Part shown: in pieces, positions 8,239 to 17,069 of the stretch | How the letters are laid out: every line of letters starts with the position of its first letter | Numbering within the stretch: the first letter of the stretch is position 1 | Assembly (NCBI GenBank): GCA_045599645.1 | Contig: JAZRWI010000008.1 | Location: forward strand, 1 to 64,000 | DNA length: 64,000 nucleotides | Direction of reading: 5' to 3' | From: RUG334 sp045599645 | GTDB taxonomy: Bacteria > Muiribacteriota > Ozemobacteria > Ozemobacterales > Ozemobacteraceae | The notes under the pieces: generated by a model | What the model saw: the letters and a program-made list of their open reading frames with translations, nothing else | The model's database searches: none | What the model was told of the DNA's origin: nothing | Position numbers and translations under genes: made by a program

Positions 8239-11200
8239 TTCCACAACAATAGAAAAAAAGCCATTAGACTACAGTCTGTTTAAATGGTTCATGATAATAC
8301 TCCTGGTATGGGCTATTCCATCTGGATTGCTCTGGACAGGAATTTACCTTTTTATCCGTGAAGAATGTGATAGAAAGGATAATCAGCGTCTTTACGAATT
8401 AGACAGCAAAATAGAAACTCTCTCCTATGACTGCAGTGCAACGAGATACTTCCAAAACAAATTCTCTAAATTTTTCAATAACCTCAGAGGTCTTCAGACC
8501 AACTCAGTATCAAATACCCAGAAACTGTTAGACGGCTTTATGAAAAGATTTCCTGAAGGTATGCTGGAAATATATCTTTTTAACAGCAACCAGGAAATAA
8601 TAAAAACCAAAGGTGCACGCAAGGAATATGAACAGTTCATGCAAATTGCTACCTCTGGTTACGAAAAGGGGCCAATAACTGATGAGAATACTAAAGAAAT
8701 AGGTTTATTGATTCCAGAACCTTCTTTGATACTCAAAAAAATAAGAGCCCAGAGAGATAGAGCCATTGAACTTGGGAACCCGGACAGATATTCACTCTGC
8801 TATTTTAATCTTGATGATACACAGCGAAATGACCAGACAATAGCCGGTATATTGATATTTGTTCATTACAACAAGCTAAAAAGCTCTGTAATAATGAACG
8901 AAAGCCTTATAGGACAGGAAGAAAATTACGGTTACGTAGACCCGCAGGAACATAAACTTCCAAAATTACTTGAAGATACAGAAATTAACTCTGAACAAAT
9001 AAATGATTATTACATGCAGTATCCTACAAACCGCTTCCGTAGAGACGGTAGACTTATTTGTCTTAATAAAATCAACAATGACTGCATACTAATTGGTGTT
9101 CTTCCAATAACACAACCTGGCTGGTATTATTACATCATTCTATTTATTCTGTTCATAGCATGCAGCTGTTATTTCTTCAGGTTCACCTATAATATTTATA
9201 TAAGACATATCAACCTTGGTTTCAATATAAGAAAACGCCTGACAGGTCTATTTGTCCTATGCTACATATTCCCATTAATAGCAGCAACCGTATTGGCTTC
9301 TCAATACCTTATGGAACTGAAGGACTCTTTATTAACAGAAGAAGAATTTAATAACTATAAACGCCTTTCAGAAATAGATTCCGGTTTTTCGCGTTTTATC
9401 ACATCAAAGCTGATGGAATACAGAAAATTCAATTCCATGCTCTGCGAATATGCAATTAATCCAGTAATAATCACGGATAAGCTGAAGGAGCAGGTTTTAA
9501 ACAATCAGTTAGACAGCGTTCATTTACTTGCTTCAGATACAACTGTTCTCTTATCATCTGAGCTTTTCCCAAGTGAAGTAAGAAGACATGCCGACAAAAC
9601 CTATGCAGAGCAGCAGGAAGTATTGAACAGCTGGATGCTTCGCCACGCTGTTCTGACCCCAACCCATCTGACCTATTTGTTTAACAGAACAAGTGCAAAT
9701 AGCTTCCCTGAAGAGCAATACAGAACTGAAGGTCACAAGGCTTTCCTTACTGTTTTCAAAAGCACTGCTGCTGCAGCAATAGATTACTACAATCAGTCCC
9801 ATAACCTCTCTGCAGTATCAAGTCGAAGCAATTCAAACCTTGTTTTTGAAGCAGTAATGGAAGCTCATGCCCAGACTCTCTTCCAGGCAATAAGAACAAA
9901 CATTTCAAAATTCACTCCAGTTGAAGGTATTAATGAATCTATATATTTCTACTGCGACATCATCCCAGGTCCATCAGGTGAAGCCTGGTATGCCTATGTA
10001 ACTCTAAGCAACCTTGATAACCTTGAACGCCAATATCTGTCCGAAATATATCATGATATAAAACTCAGAAACAGCCAAATAAACCGCGTATTTCCAGAAG
10101 AAGATATCAGAGCTATTTCAACACATCCTTATGCCACATGTTTCCCGTCTATTATGGAATTCAGGAATTTTGAATCTGTTCTGAAGCAAAGCATCAACGA
10201 CAGCAAAACCTTTACCCACAAAATGGTTTTGAATGGTGAAAATGTTTATGTTAGTGTTCTTAGAGGGTCTTACCTCAAACAGTATCTGCTTCTTCAGATA
10301 TTCCCAGAAAGCAAAATAGAACAGACCTATAAAAAGCAAGTAAATACAGTAATAATACTCTTTATCGTAATAATGGTAATGGGCCTTGCCCTTGCCAGAT
10401 TAATGACACGCACGCTTGTGCTTCCTATTGCCGATATCATTAACGGTGTAAAATCAATCGCTGGCAAAAACTATGATTGCCAGATAAAAGTCCGATCAAG
10501 CAACGAATTTGGTGTAATGGCCGATGCTTTTAATAAAACTGCCGTATCATTGAAGCAGCTGGATATAAATTCAAAGCTGGATTGTTTCCTTTTCCCGGAA
10601 AAGGAATTCAGATGTGGCAGCTATTTAATTTATGCTTCTCACCTTAATTCAAAAGTTGTAGCAAGCGATTTTTACGATTATTTACAGCTTAAGCAAGGCA
10701 CTTTTGCTATTATTACAGCAAAAATCAGCGGGAACGATGTTATTTCTGCACATTTGATGGCAATGATGAAAACATCTTTCGTTACTTTAATGACAGCCTT
10801 CCCGAATTCTCCAGAACTAGTAATGGCCAAGCTCAATGACATATTCAAGCCATATACTGATGAAACACATGTAATAAACTGTTTTATTGGAATACTGGAT
10901 CCGACCAATGATACTATTCTCTGCACCAACGCCGGGCAGACCTACCCTATAACAGTTAATATAAAAAGTGATGAAAAAGAATTCATAAGCTTACCTTCAA
11001 CCTCCTTAGGAATCAATGCTAATGCAAAATTTGCAAAACATGAAATTTCCTTAAAGCGTAAGGTATTGGTTCTTTATTCACATGGTGCAACAGACGCAAC
11101 CACCAAGACAGGCGAAGAATTAGGGAAAGACGCCTTTATGAATCTGGTTTTACAGTCAGTTAGCAGTGAAAATAAAAATCCTGCTGAAGCTATACTTCAA

Positions 11201-11275
11201 AAAGTTAATGAGTCAACAATCAGCGTTCCGTGGAGAGAAGACATCAGCATTCTGACAATACAGAACAGAATTTAA
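8231..11275 (+). CDS. HAMP sensor with partly degenerate SpoIIE/PP2C domain (paralog 2)
   Basis: A 1014-residue paralog of the preceding gene, which it overlaps by 8 bases. Membrane segments lie at about 18-42, 299-318, 336-357 and 706-725, with a HAMP linker at 725-780 and a SpoIIE-type domain from about 785. This copy keeps more of the fold motifs: SDFYDY where GGDFYD is usual, NAGQ where NAGH is usual, and REDIS near the end. However, the DVSGHG aspartate is replaced (KISGND) and TDG is SHG. Known PP2C enzymes need those aspartates for metal binding, so activity is doubtful. Overlap with its neighbour suggests equimolar expression, perhaps as a heteromeric receptor. No anti-sigma or anti-anti-sigma gene is adjacent. 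Confidence 0.82.
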   Translation: MSNSTTIEKKPLDYSLFKWFMIILLVWAIPSGLLWTGIYLFIREECDRKDNQRLYELDSKIETLSYDCSATRYFQNKFSKFFNNLRGLQTNSVSNTQKLLDGFMKRFPEGMLEIYLFNSNQEIIKTKGARKEYEQFMQIATSGYEKGPITDENTKEIGLLIPEPSLILKKIRAQRDRAIELGNPDRYSLCYFNLDDTQRNDQTIAGILIFVHYNKLKSSVIMNESLIGQEENYGYVDPQEHKLPKLLEDTEINSEQINDYYMQYPTNRFRRDGRLICLNKINNDCILIGVLPITQPGWYYYIILFILFIACSCYFFRFTYNIYIRHINLGFNIRKRLTGLFVLCYIFPLIAATVLASQYLMELKDSLLTEEEFNNYKRLSEIDSGFSRFITSKLMEYRKFNSMLCEYAINPVIITDKLKEQVLNNQLDSVHLLASDTTVLLSSELFPSEVRRHADKTYAEQQEVLNSWMLRHAVLTPTHLTYLFNRTSANSFPEEQYRTEGHKAFLTVFKSTAAAAIDYYNQSHNLSAVSSRSNSNLVFEAVMEAHAQTLFQAIRTNISKFTPVEGINESIYFYCDIIPGPSGEAWYAYVTLSNLDNLERQYLSEIYHDIKLRNSQINRVFPEEDIRAISTHPYATCFPSIMEFRNFESVLKQSINDSKTFTHKMVLNGENVYVSVLRGSYLKQYLLLQIFPESKIEQTYKKQVNTVIILFIVIMVMGLALARLMTRTLVLPIADIINGVKSIAGKNYDCQIKVRSSNEFGVMADAFNKTAVSLKQLDINSKLDCFLFPEKEFRCGSYLIYASHLNSKVVASDFYDYLQLKQGTFAIITAKISGNDVISAHLMAMMKTSFVTLMTAFPNSPELVMAKLNDIFKPYTDETHVINCFIGILDPTNDTILCTNAGQTYPITVNIKSDEKEFISLPSTSLGINANAKFAKHEISLKRKVLVLYSHGATDATTKTGEELGKDAFMNLVLQSVSSENKNPAEAILQKVNESTISVPWREDISILTIQNRI

Positions 11276-11293
11276 CTAACCAACAACCTGATT

Positions 11294-13660
11294 TTATTTA
11301 TTAAAGCCGTTCAGATAAACAATTGCTTTACGTGTCATTGACTTTTCTGTTTCGTTGGCAATGCGGTAAAATTCACGCAAAGTATCGATATATGCTGGAT
11401 TTTTCTGGAATGACATAGCAAGGATAACTTGAATTCTAACGCTTGAGGATTCGTCATTTAAAAGGGTTTTAAGTATTTTTTCAACCGGGTCACCTTTCAT
11501 TCTGGACAGAACAAATATACCAGCTTCTTTTAGCTTAATATCAGTAAAATTCGGCAAATCCTTCAAAGCCTGCATGATTTTTACAGCGCCAAATTTGCTC
11601 AAAGCTGTTCTAGCAGCCTGTGCGAACAACGGAACTTCGTCTCTAAGGAATGGACACAAAGGAACAACTGCTGCAGGAGACTTTGTAGATTCAAGCCCCT
11701 GAATAGCAGCAAGAACGACTCTTTCATCTTCATGATAAAGTAGACTTGCAAGAGTATCAACAACAGCCGGGTCTCCATAATTGCCAAGCTCTTTTGCAAC
11801 AAAGGCCAGTCTCATTGGTTCCGGCTTGGTCATAACATATTCAATCAAATGAGGAATATGTGCAGGATTTTTCATAGCAAAAAGCTCTCTGAGTTCGGTA
11901 TCAGTAATCGCCAGCATCTTAAGCTTTCCAACAAGATCATCCTTCATGGCTTCTTCAGAAAGGTCTATAGATACATCACCAAAGCGGATGTCAGTAATTT
12001 TGTTGTCTCCGCCATAAAAGCTGCCTGAATTACCTACGCCAGAAGCTGTTGTTGGTCCAAGCGCAGTAGACAAGCTATCGCTTTTTCTTGCCATAAGGCC
12101 GATATGCCCCTGCATTGCTTTACGGCTAAGATTACCCCAAAGTATATCTAACTGAGTATCAACTGGTGGTAATGGCTTTGAGGCCATTCTGGTCATACCA
12201 CGTATGCCTTCAAGTTCAGCTTCCATCTGAGCACTTGTCTGATAGCTGGAGCCACCTCCCTGAGCGCCATCTGGAATTACATAGGAATTACCGTCAGCAT
12301 CTCTTCTTACACGAACTTTCTTAACAACGCGAACAACCTTTTTTACTGGTGCTGCATTTTGCTGGTCACCAGTTTCTGCTACAGAAGCAGCATTAGTAGC
12401 TGGTGCTGTAGGTTGAACATTTGTAGTTGCAGGCTGAGCTGCCGGTGTAGCCGGGGCAGGAGCAGCTGTAGTTGCTGGAGCAGCAGGTGCTGCATTTCTT
12501 GCGAATGGATTATAAGCTCCTTCAGGTTCTGGGCCTGCACCTGGAACTGGTTGCTGAGCAGCAGGACTAGCTGGTGCTGCTGGAGTGGCTGCTTCTAGGG
12601 AAGCTGCTTTATCTTCAGTTTTTTCGTCTTTATTTTCTTCTGGTTTGCCATCAGGGCCTTCGTCAAGAAGTTTCTGCAAATTAGAGCTTGCCAATGGGTC
12701 GAAATCTTCTGTTTCACCGGCTGCGGCAGCTTCTGCTGCTTGTTGCTTCTTTTTCTTAATGACAATACAAGCGACAACAATACCAATAATAGCAACAACA
12801 GCTAGAATTGCATATAAACCATAGCATTTGAGCAAACAAGAAAAATACGCAGAAGAAGCGTCCTTGTGAGGTTTTTTAGCACTCTTTGCTTTTGAGAAAA
12901 AGTCCAAAGCCTTTTTATAATTTGGCTTCTTGGCATTCATTTCAGCCACACCCTGAGCATAATTACCCAAAGAACTATTTCTATTCTTACTGCTCAGCGC
13001 CTTAGCATACTTAGCTATTTCGTTATATTTCGGTGTTTTTTCTTCAAGAAGTGATTCTACTAACTTTTCAAGCAGCATTTCACTTTCAAAAAGGGCGTCC
13101 TGATTCTTATCATCATAAAGAAGTTCAATAATCTTTACTCTATTATTGCCAATCTTTTCGATTTCTTCTTCAAGAGCTGCAGCCTGTTTTTGGATTTTTT
13201 CCAGACGAGCAGCTTCAGCAGCTTCCTGAGCTGCTATTTCTTCATCGGTGGGTTCGTGTTCTTCTTCGTCGTCTTCGCCTTCGCCTTCGTCACCTTCAGT
13301 TTCAGCTTCACTTCCTGGTTCTGCTTCTGCTTCGTTTCCGCCTTCTGCCTTAGCTTCATCGGCATTACCATCAACTGCGGCTACAGCATTATCATCGGCT
13401 GCAATAGGCAAATCGCCATCTTCAGCCTTCATAGGAGCAACAACCTTACCCTGGGTGTCGTCAGCAGCACTGCCACTCTTATCTTCAGCAACTACAAAAT
13501 CATCAACAGGGGCCTTACTTGCGGCTTTTTGAGCTTCAGCCGGAGCCTTGGCTTTACCTTTTGGAGCGCGTGCTGCAAAAGCCATAGAAAAGCTGGACGA
13601 TAGCATTACTACCGTCAAAAACATAATAAATATAGTTTTTAACTTTTCTATGGCCTTCAT
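11294..13660 (-). CDS. Signal-anchored HEAT-repeat membrane protein
   Basis: The 788-residue protein has a signal peptide (residues 1-30, ending AFA), then a highly acidic Glu/Asp/Ala segment at about 107-142. A helical TPR-like region follows, then one transmembrane segment at about 282-299 with a Lys-rich cytoplasmic border. Next is a Pro/Ala/Thr-rich low-complexity linker at about 305-440. From about residue 590 to the end there are HEAT-type helical repeats (for example LASLLYHEDERVVLAAI and LKTLLNDESSSVRIQ), which act as protein-binding scaffolds. The topology would place the acidic part outside and the HEAT part in the cytoplasm. It follows a small lipoprotein gene by 4 bases, so the two are probably co-transcribed. 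The partner is unknown. Confidence 0.8.
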   Translation of the reverse strand: MKAIEKLKTIFIMFLTVVMLSSSFSMAFAARAPKGKAKAPAEAQKAASKAPVDDFVVAEDKSGSAADDTQGKVVAPMKAEDGDLPIAADDNAVAAVDGNADEAKAEGGNEAEAEPGSEAETEGDEGEGEDDEEEHEPTDEEIAAQEAAEAARLEKIQKQAAALEEEIEKIGNNRVKIIELLYDDKNQDALFESEMLLEKLVESLLEEKTPKYNEIAKYAKALSSKNRNSSLGNYAQGVAEMNAKKPNYKKALDFFSKAKSAKKPHKDASSAYFSCLLKCYGLYAILAVVAIIGIVVACIVIKKKKQQAAEAAAAGETEDFDPLASSNLQKLLDEGPDGKPEENKDEKTEDKAASLEAATPAAPASPAAQQPVPGAGPEPEGAYNPFARNAAPAAPATTAAPAPATPAAQPATTNVQPTAPATNAASVAETGDQQNAAPVKKVVRVVKKVRVRRDADGNSYVIPDGAQGGGSSYQTSAQMEAELEGIRGMTRMASKPLPPVDTQLDILWGNLSRKAMQGHIGLMARKSDSLSTALGPTTASGVGNSGSFYGGDNKITDIRFGDVSIDLSEEAMKDDLVGKLKMLAITDTELRELFAMKNPAHIPHLIEYVMTKPEPMRLAFVAKELGNYGDPAVVDTLASLLYHEDERVVLAAIQGLESTKSPAAVVPLCPFLRDEVPLFAQAARTALSKFGAVKIMQALKDLPNFTDIKLKEAGIFVLSRMKGDPVEKILKTLLNDESSSVRIQVILAMSFQKNPAYIDTLREFYRIANETEKSMTRKAIVYLNGFNK

Positions 13661-13664
13661 ATAT

Positions 13665-14009
13665 TCAATCTCTAAATTTTATTCGGCACTTCTTTTTACC
13701 ATGAACAACTTCAGTCAGGTATTCAATTCGTGCAGATAAACACTTTTCGCTAATGGCAAGCCTGCAAGGAATACATTGCAAATGCTGGTCATCTCTGGTT
13801 CCACGCCAAGGATATCGATCAGGCATATACGGTCTTTCCTTTTCAGCCTTTTCTGCAGCCTTTCTAGCTTCCTCCTTCTGTATGCGGGCAATTTCACGCT
13901 TATAAAGTTTGGGTGGTTCTTCAATCGGGCCTCTTCGGCAGCCAACTGAAGTCATACCCAGGATTACAAGCAATGTTGCAATCAACAATTTAGACTTTTT
14001 TTGTTTCAA
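13665..14009 (-). CDS. Small putative lipoprotein
   Basis: With a TTG start at 14009, AGGGAG lies six bases upstream. The 114-residue protein then begins with a compact signal sequence MKQKKSKLLIATLLVILG and a cysteine at residue 24 after SVG, resembling a lipobox. The upstream ATG at 14060 would put 17 charged residues before the signal. The mature part has a Lys/Glu/Ala-rich helix, then RYPWRGTRDD and a small Cys-containing segment (CIPC). No family is recognised. It is immediately upstream of the HEAT-repeat gene. Confidence 0.65.
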   Translation of the reverse strand: MKQKKSKLLIATLLVILGMTSVGCRRGPIEEPPKLYKREIARIQKEEARKAAEKAEKERPYMPDRYPWRGTRDDQHLQCIPCRLAISEKCLSARIEYLTEVVHGKKKCRIKFRD

Positions 14010-14084
14010 AGCAAACTCCCTGATACAGAATCTTACTCGACGTGTATCGGAAGTTTGCATGATTTACTTAACCATTATTAAAAA

Positions 14085-15029
14085 TTACTGCTGACCACGC
14101 ATGACCACTGCATTATTAGGTCTTCCGCGCGGAGTAACCTTTAATCCGGTATCGCTGATTACAACTCTTGAATCAGGCGGCACAGACTCAGTCAGCCAGA
14201 CATTACCACCGATTACCGAATGTTCACCGATAACTGTTTCCCCACCCAGAATAGTAGCACCTGCGTATATTACCGTAGAGTTACATATTGTCGGGTGGCG
14301 CTTAGCGTTACGTATTACTTTGCCTTCTTTATCTTTCGGGAAATTGAGAGCCCCAAGGGTTACCCCCTGATAAATCGTAACGTTGTCACCGATTACCGTT
14401 GTTTCACCAACAACCACACCAGTTCCGTGGTCGATGAAGAAGCTTTGCCCAATCACAGCCCCAGGGTGAATATCAACCCCAGTCCTAGAGTGAGCCCACT
14501 CAGAAAGGATTCTAGGTATAAGCCTCAATCCATTCTGGTAGAAGAAATGCGCTACTCGATGTACCGCAATAGCTTCCAGTCCAGGATAACTAAAAATGAT
14601 TTCATCGAAGTTTCCCGCCGCCGGGTCGTTCTTAAAAGCAGCCTCCACATCCAAATCAAGCCAGTCACGGATTGTCGGAATGGTTTCAAGGAAATCGAAT
14701 ACTAGCTGTTCCGATGCTTCTTCACAAATGCTACAGTTCTTAGGATCCTTGCGACAGCCGTGTATCAATTCCCTATAAATCTGAGGCTTTAAAACCTCAT
14801 AAATCTTAGCGACTCGATAACTAATACGCATCTCAATAGAATCAAAGGACATTCCCGAACGGCCAAAGTAGCCTGGGAATAGCACTACGAAGATATCCTG
14901 AATCAGGTCATATAGAACATCCTTGTCTGGAAGTGGACTACTGTCAAAGTGCTGAATAGCCTTTTCAGACGGTTCGGAAACAGACTGAAGAATGCTTTCA
15001 GCGGCACATTTCAGACGATTTTTATTCAT
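14085..15029 (-). CDS. cysE: Serine O-acetyltransferase (EpsC/CysE type)
   Basis: It transfers acetyl from acetyl-CoA to serine, the first committed step of cysteine synthesis. The 314-residue protein has the N-terminal helical domain of long EpsC-type serine acetyltransferases. From about residue 184 it has left-handed beta-helix hexapeptide repeats, including HPGAVIG, DHGTGVVVGET, GVTLGA and HPTI. The ATG at 15029 has AGGAGA five bases upstream; the longer in-frame start at 15107 lacks such a site. No cysteine synthase gene is adjacent. I see no riboswitch or T-box in the roughly 185 bases upstream. Confidence 0.93.
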   Translation of the reverse strand: MNKNRLKCAAESILQSVSEPSEKAIQHFDSSPLPDKDVLYDLIQDIFVVLFPGYFGRSGMSFDSIEMRISYRVAKIYEVLKPQIYRELIHGCRKDPKNCSICEEASEQLVFDFLETIPTIRDWLDLDVEAAFKNDPAAGNFDEIIFSYPGLEAIAVHRVAHFFYQNGLRLIPRILSEWAHSRTGVDIHPGAVIGQSFFIDHGTGVVVGETTVIGDNVTIYQGVTLGALNFPKDKEGKVIRNAKRHPTICNSTVIYAGATILGGETVIGEHSVIGGNVWLTESVPPDSRVVISDTGLKVTPRGRPNNAVVMRGQQ

Positions 15030-15153
15030 AGGAATCTCCTGTTTCCGAATATATTTAACTGCCCCAAATAAGCAAGAAGATTTTGTATTTAGCTTTATTG
15101 ATGCCACTTTTAGAGATTTTCACATAAAATATAGTATTGTAAAATCATTGTTA

Positions 15154-15181
15154 TTTACAAACTGCCTTTTTCGGTTATAAT
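15154..15181 (+). promoter_or_regulatory. Sigma70-type promoter for the Ycf46-like operon
   Basis: TTTACA at 15154-15159 and TATAAT at 15176-15181 are separated by 16 bases, 34 bases before the start codon at 15215. Confidence 0.6.
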
Positions 15182-15214
15182 TTAATATACAAATCACACA
15201 AAGGGTTAGATACG

Positions 15215-15430
15215 ATGCTAGAAGAATTGCAAAATTTAACAAAGCCATTGGATAAACTTGAAGAACAGGAAATTCATATTTCAAAATATGCATCTTCTGA
15301 AGGCGGCACAAGAGAACTTTTTGAAGCCAACTTCTACAGAGAAACCTGTCTTGCAAGCGAAAAGCAGAACAGTGTTGTTCTGAATATTACACTTGATAAG
15401 CTTCTTAAAGCCATAGCACCGTTAAAATGA
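15215..15430 (+). CDS. Small hypothetical protein co-expressed with a Ycf46-like ATPase
   Basis: This 71-residue soluble protein is rich in Leu, Glu and Lys and has no recognised domain. AAGGG lies nine bases before the ATG, and a good promoter is directly upstream. Its TGA stop overlaps the ATG of the next gene (ATGA), implying translational coupling to the AAA ATPase. It may be an adaptor or substrate for that ATPase; this is inferred only from the overlap. Confidence 0.7.
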   Translation: MLEELQNLTKPLDKLEEQEIHISKYASSEGGTRELFEANFYRETCLASEKQNSVVLNITLDKLLKAIAPLK

Positions 15431-16947
15431 CACAAACCCAGACTTCATCAATCAGACAAGCATCAATCAAAGCGCTGAAGGACGTTCTTTCAGGTGGTTA
15501 CCCGGTATTAGCCATTGAAACCTGGGAAGAAGATTCCACAGTATCAACCCTTACTGCATTTTTTAATTCGGCCTTCAAGGCAAATGGTATTTTGAACTTA
15601 TGGGATTTGCAGCATGGATTAACAGATTTGCAGACCAATTCCTCCAAGCAGTTTAATGCCGTTGAAGCATTAGAAGAAATTCAAAAAGCTGACAAGCCCG
15701 GCTTCTTTATTTTCAAGGATCTCACAGAAAGCCTTAATGAATCAGAAATACAAAGAAGAATCAAGAATGTTTATGCTTCTTTTAAGGGCCAGAACAGATT
15801 TTTAATATTAATTGGCGCACAATTCACTCTGCCAGTTGAATTAAACAAAGATGTAACCCTTGTTGATTACAAACTTCCTGAAATCAACGAAATCAAATTT
15901 ATCGTCAATGATTATTTCGCCAATCTGGCTAAACGTGGTGTAACCTCCGAACTTTCTGAAGATGATATGGACCAGGTTTACACCTCACTCAAAGGCTTCA
16001 CTTCGGCAGAAATCAGGTTTACACTCAACAAAGCATGCTTTGGCCGTAAAACTATCAGCAACGACATATTGAATATGCTTCATGACGAAAAAGAACAACT
16101 AGCCAAGAAAGACGGTGTTCTTGAGTATGTCAGAGGTTCAGAAACAATTGATGATGTTGGTGGTCTTGAAAATCTCAAAGAATGGCTTGTTAAGCGCAGG
16201 AAGTTATTTACCCCTGAAGCCGCTGCAGCAGGTCTCAGACCTCCAAGAGGGCTTCTGATGATGGGGATTTCTGGTTGTGGTAAATCACTTTCTGTTAAAG
16301 CTATCAGCGCACTCTGGAATTTGCCATTGTTCAGATTAGATATGAACAAGGTTTATTCTGGCGCCTACGGAACACCTGAAGGAACATTCTTCAGAGCCAT
16401 CAAAAATATAGAAGCCGTTGCCCCTGCTATCCTCTGGATAGATGAAATCGAAGGCGGTATCAGCAGTAGCACTGCTAAAGACGGTAGCACCGGTTCACAT
16501 ATTTTCTCCGCATTTCTTACCTGGATGCAGGAAAAATCATCTGATGTATTTGTAGCTGCTACAGCAAACCGTATCGACCTTCTTCCTGCAGAAATCATAA
16601 GAAAAGGTCGTTTTGACCAGGTTTTCTTTATAGACCTTCCAAATGATTCTGAAAGAGAACATATATTCAAGGTTCATCTGGCAAAACGAAAGAACGATCT
16701 CTCCAAGTTTGATTTGCCACTTTTGAGCGTTGCAACTGAATTCTGGAACGGCGCTGAAATTGAAGCAGCAGTTGAAGCAGCTATGATTGAAGCCTTCAGC
16801 CGCGGTGAATCAATGACCCAGGATGACCTTTATACAATCATCCGAAGCACAGTTCCACTTTCCAGAACAATGGCCGAACAGATCAAGTTCATCAAAAACT
16901 GGGCCAGCGAACGCGCCGTTTCTGCTTCTATTGCTGACGGCAAATAA
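15427..16947 (+). CDS. Ycf46-like AAA+ ATPase
   Basis: The 506-residue protein has an N-terminal RecA/AAA-like region beginning LSGGYPVLAIETWEED, with no intact P-loop. It is followed by a canonical AAA domain: Walker A GISGCGKS near 280, Walker B ILWIDEIEGG near 336, and sensor-1 ATANRIDLLP with the second region of homology RKGRFDQ near 391. This two-part layout, with an inactive first domain carrying YPVLAIETWEE, matches the Ycf46 family. That family is known from cyanobacteria, plastids and assorted bacteria and its role remains poorly defined. The protein is cytoplasmic and probably a remodelling ATPase. It is translationally coupled to the 71-residue gene before it. Confidence 0.88.
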   Translation: MTQTQTSSIRQASIKALKDVLSGGYPVLAIETWEEDSTVSTLTAFFNSAFKANGILNLWDLQHGLTDLQTNSSKQFNAVEALEEIQKADKPGFFIFKDLTESLNESEIQRRIKNVYASFKGQNRFLILIGAQFTLPVELNKDVTLVDYKLPEINEIKFIVNDYFANLAKRGVTSELSEDDMDQVYTSLKGFTSAEIRFTLNKACFGRKTISNDILNMLHDEKEQLAKKDGVLEYVRGSETIDDVGGLENLKEWLVKRRKLFTPEAAAAGLRPPRGLLMMGISGCGKSLSVKAISALWNLPLFRLDMNKVYSGAYGTPEGTFFRAIKNIEAVAPAILWIDEIEGGISSSTAKDGSTGSHIFSAFLTWMQEKSSDVFVAATANRIDLLPAEIIRKGRFDQVFFIDLPNDSEREHIFKVHLAKRKNDLSKFDLPLLSVATEFWNGAEIEAAVEAAMIEAFSRGESMTQDDLYTIIRSTVPLSRTMAEQIKFIKNWASERAVSASIADGK

Positions 16948-17011
16948 CTCTCCCAGTATTACCCTCATTTATACTGCATTAAATATTATCTACCATTATT
17001 CTATAAAATAA

Positions 17012-17041
17012 TTAAACTTTTTAATAGCACTGCAGTATAAT
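17012..17041 (+). promoter_or_regulatory. Probable promoter for the LysM transglycosylase gene
   Basis: A perfect TATAAT at 17036-17041 follows TTAAAC at 17012-17017 after 18 bases. The -35 box is weak. The start codon at 17070 is 28 bases further on. Confidence 0.45.
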
Positions 17042-17069
17042 GTACATTAGTAAAATATTGGAGGGTATG

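Noticed and set aside
13190..13603. 137-residue Phe/Ser-rich frame inside the HEAT-repeat gene
   Set aside because: It is the reverse reading of the Glu/Ala-rich acidic segment; the hydrophobic composition is an artefact.
14085..15214. Riboswitch or T-box before the serine acetyltransferase gene
   Set aside because: The short upstream region has no recognisable T-box or other leader element.
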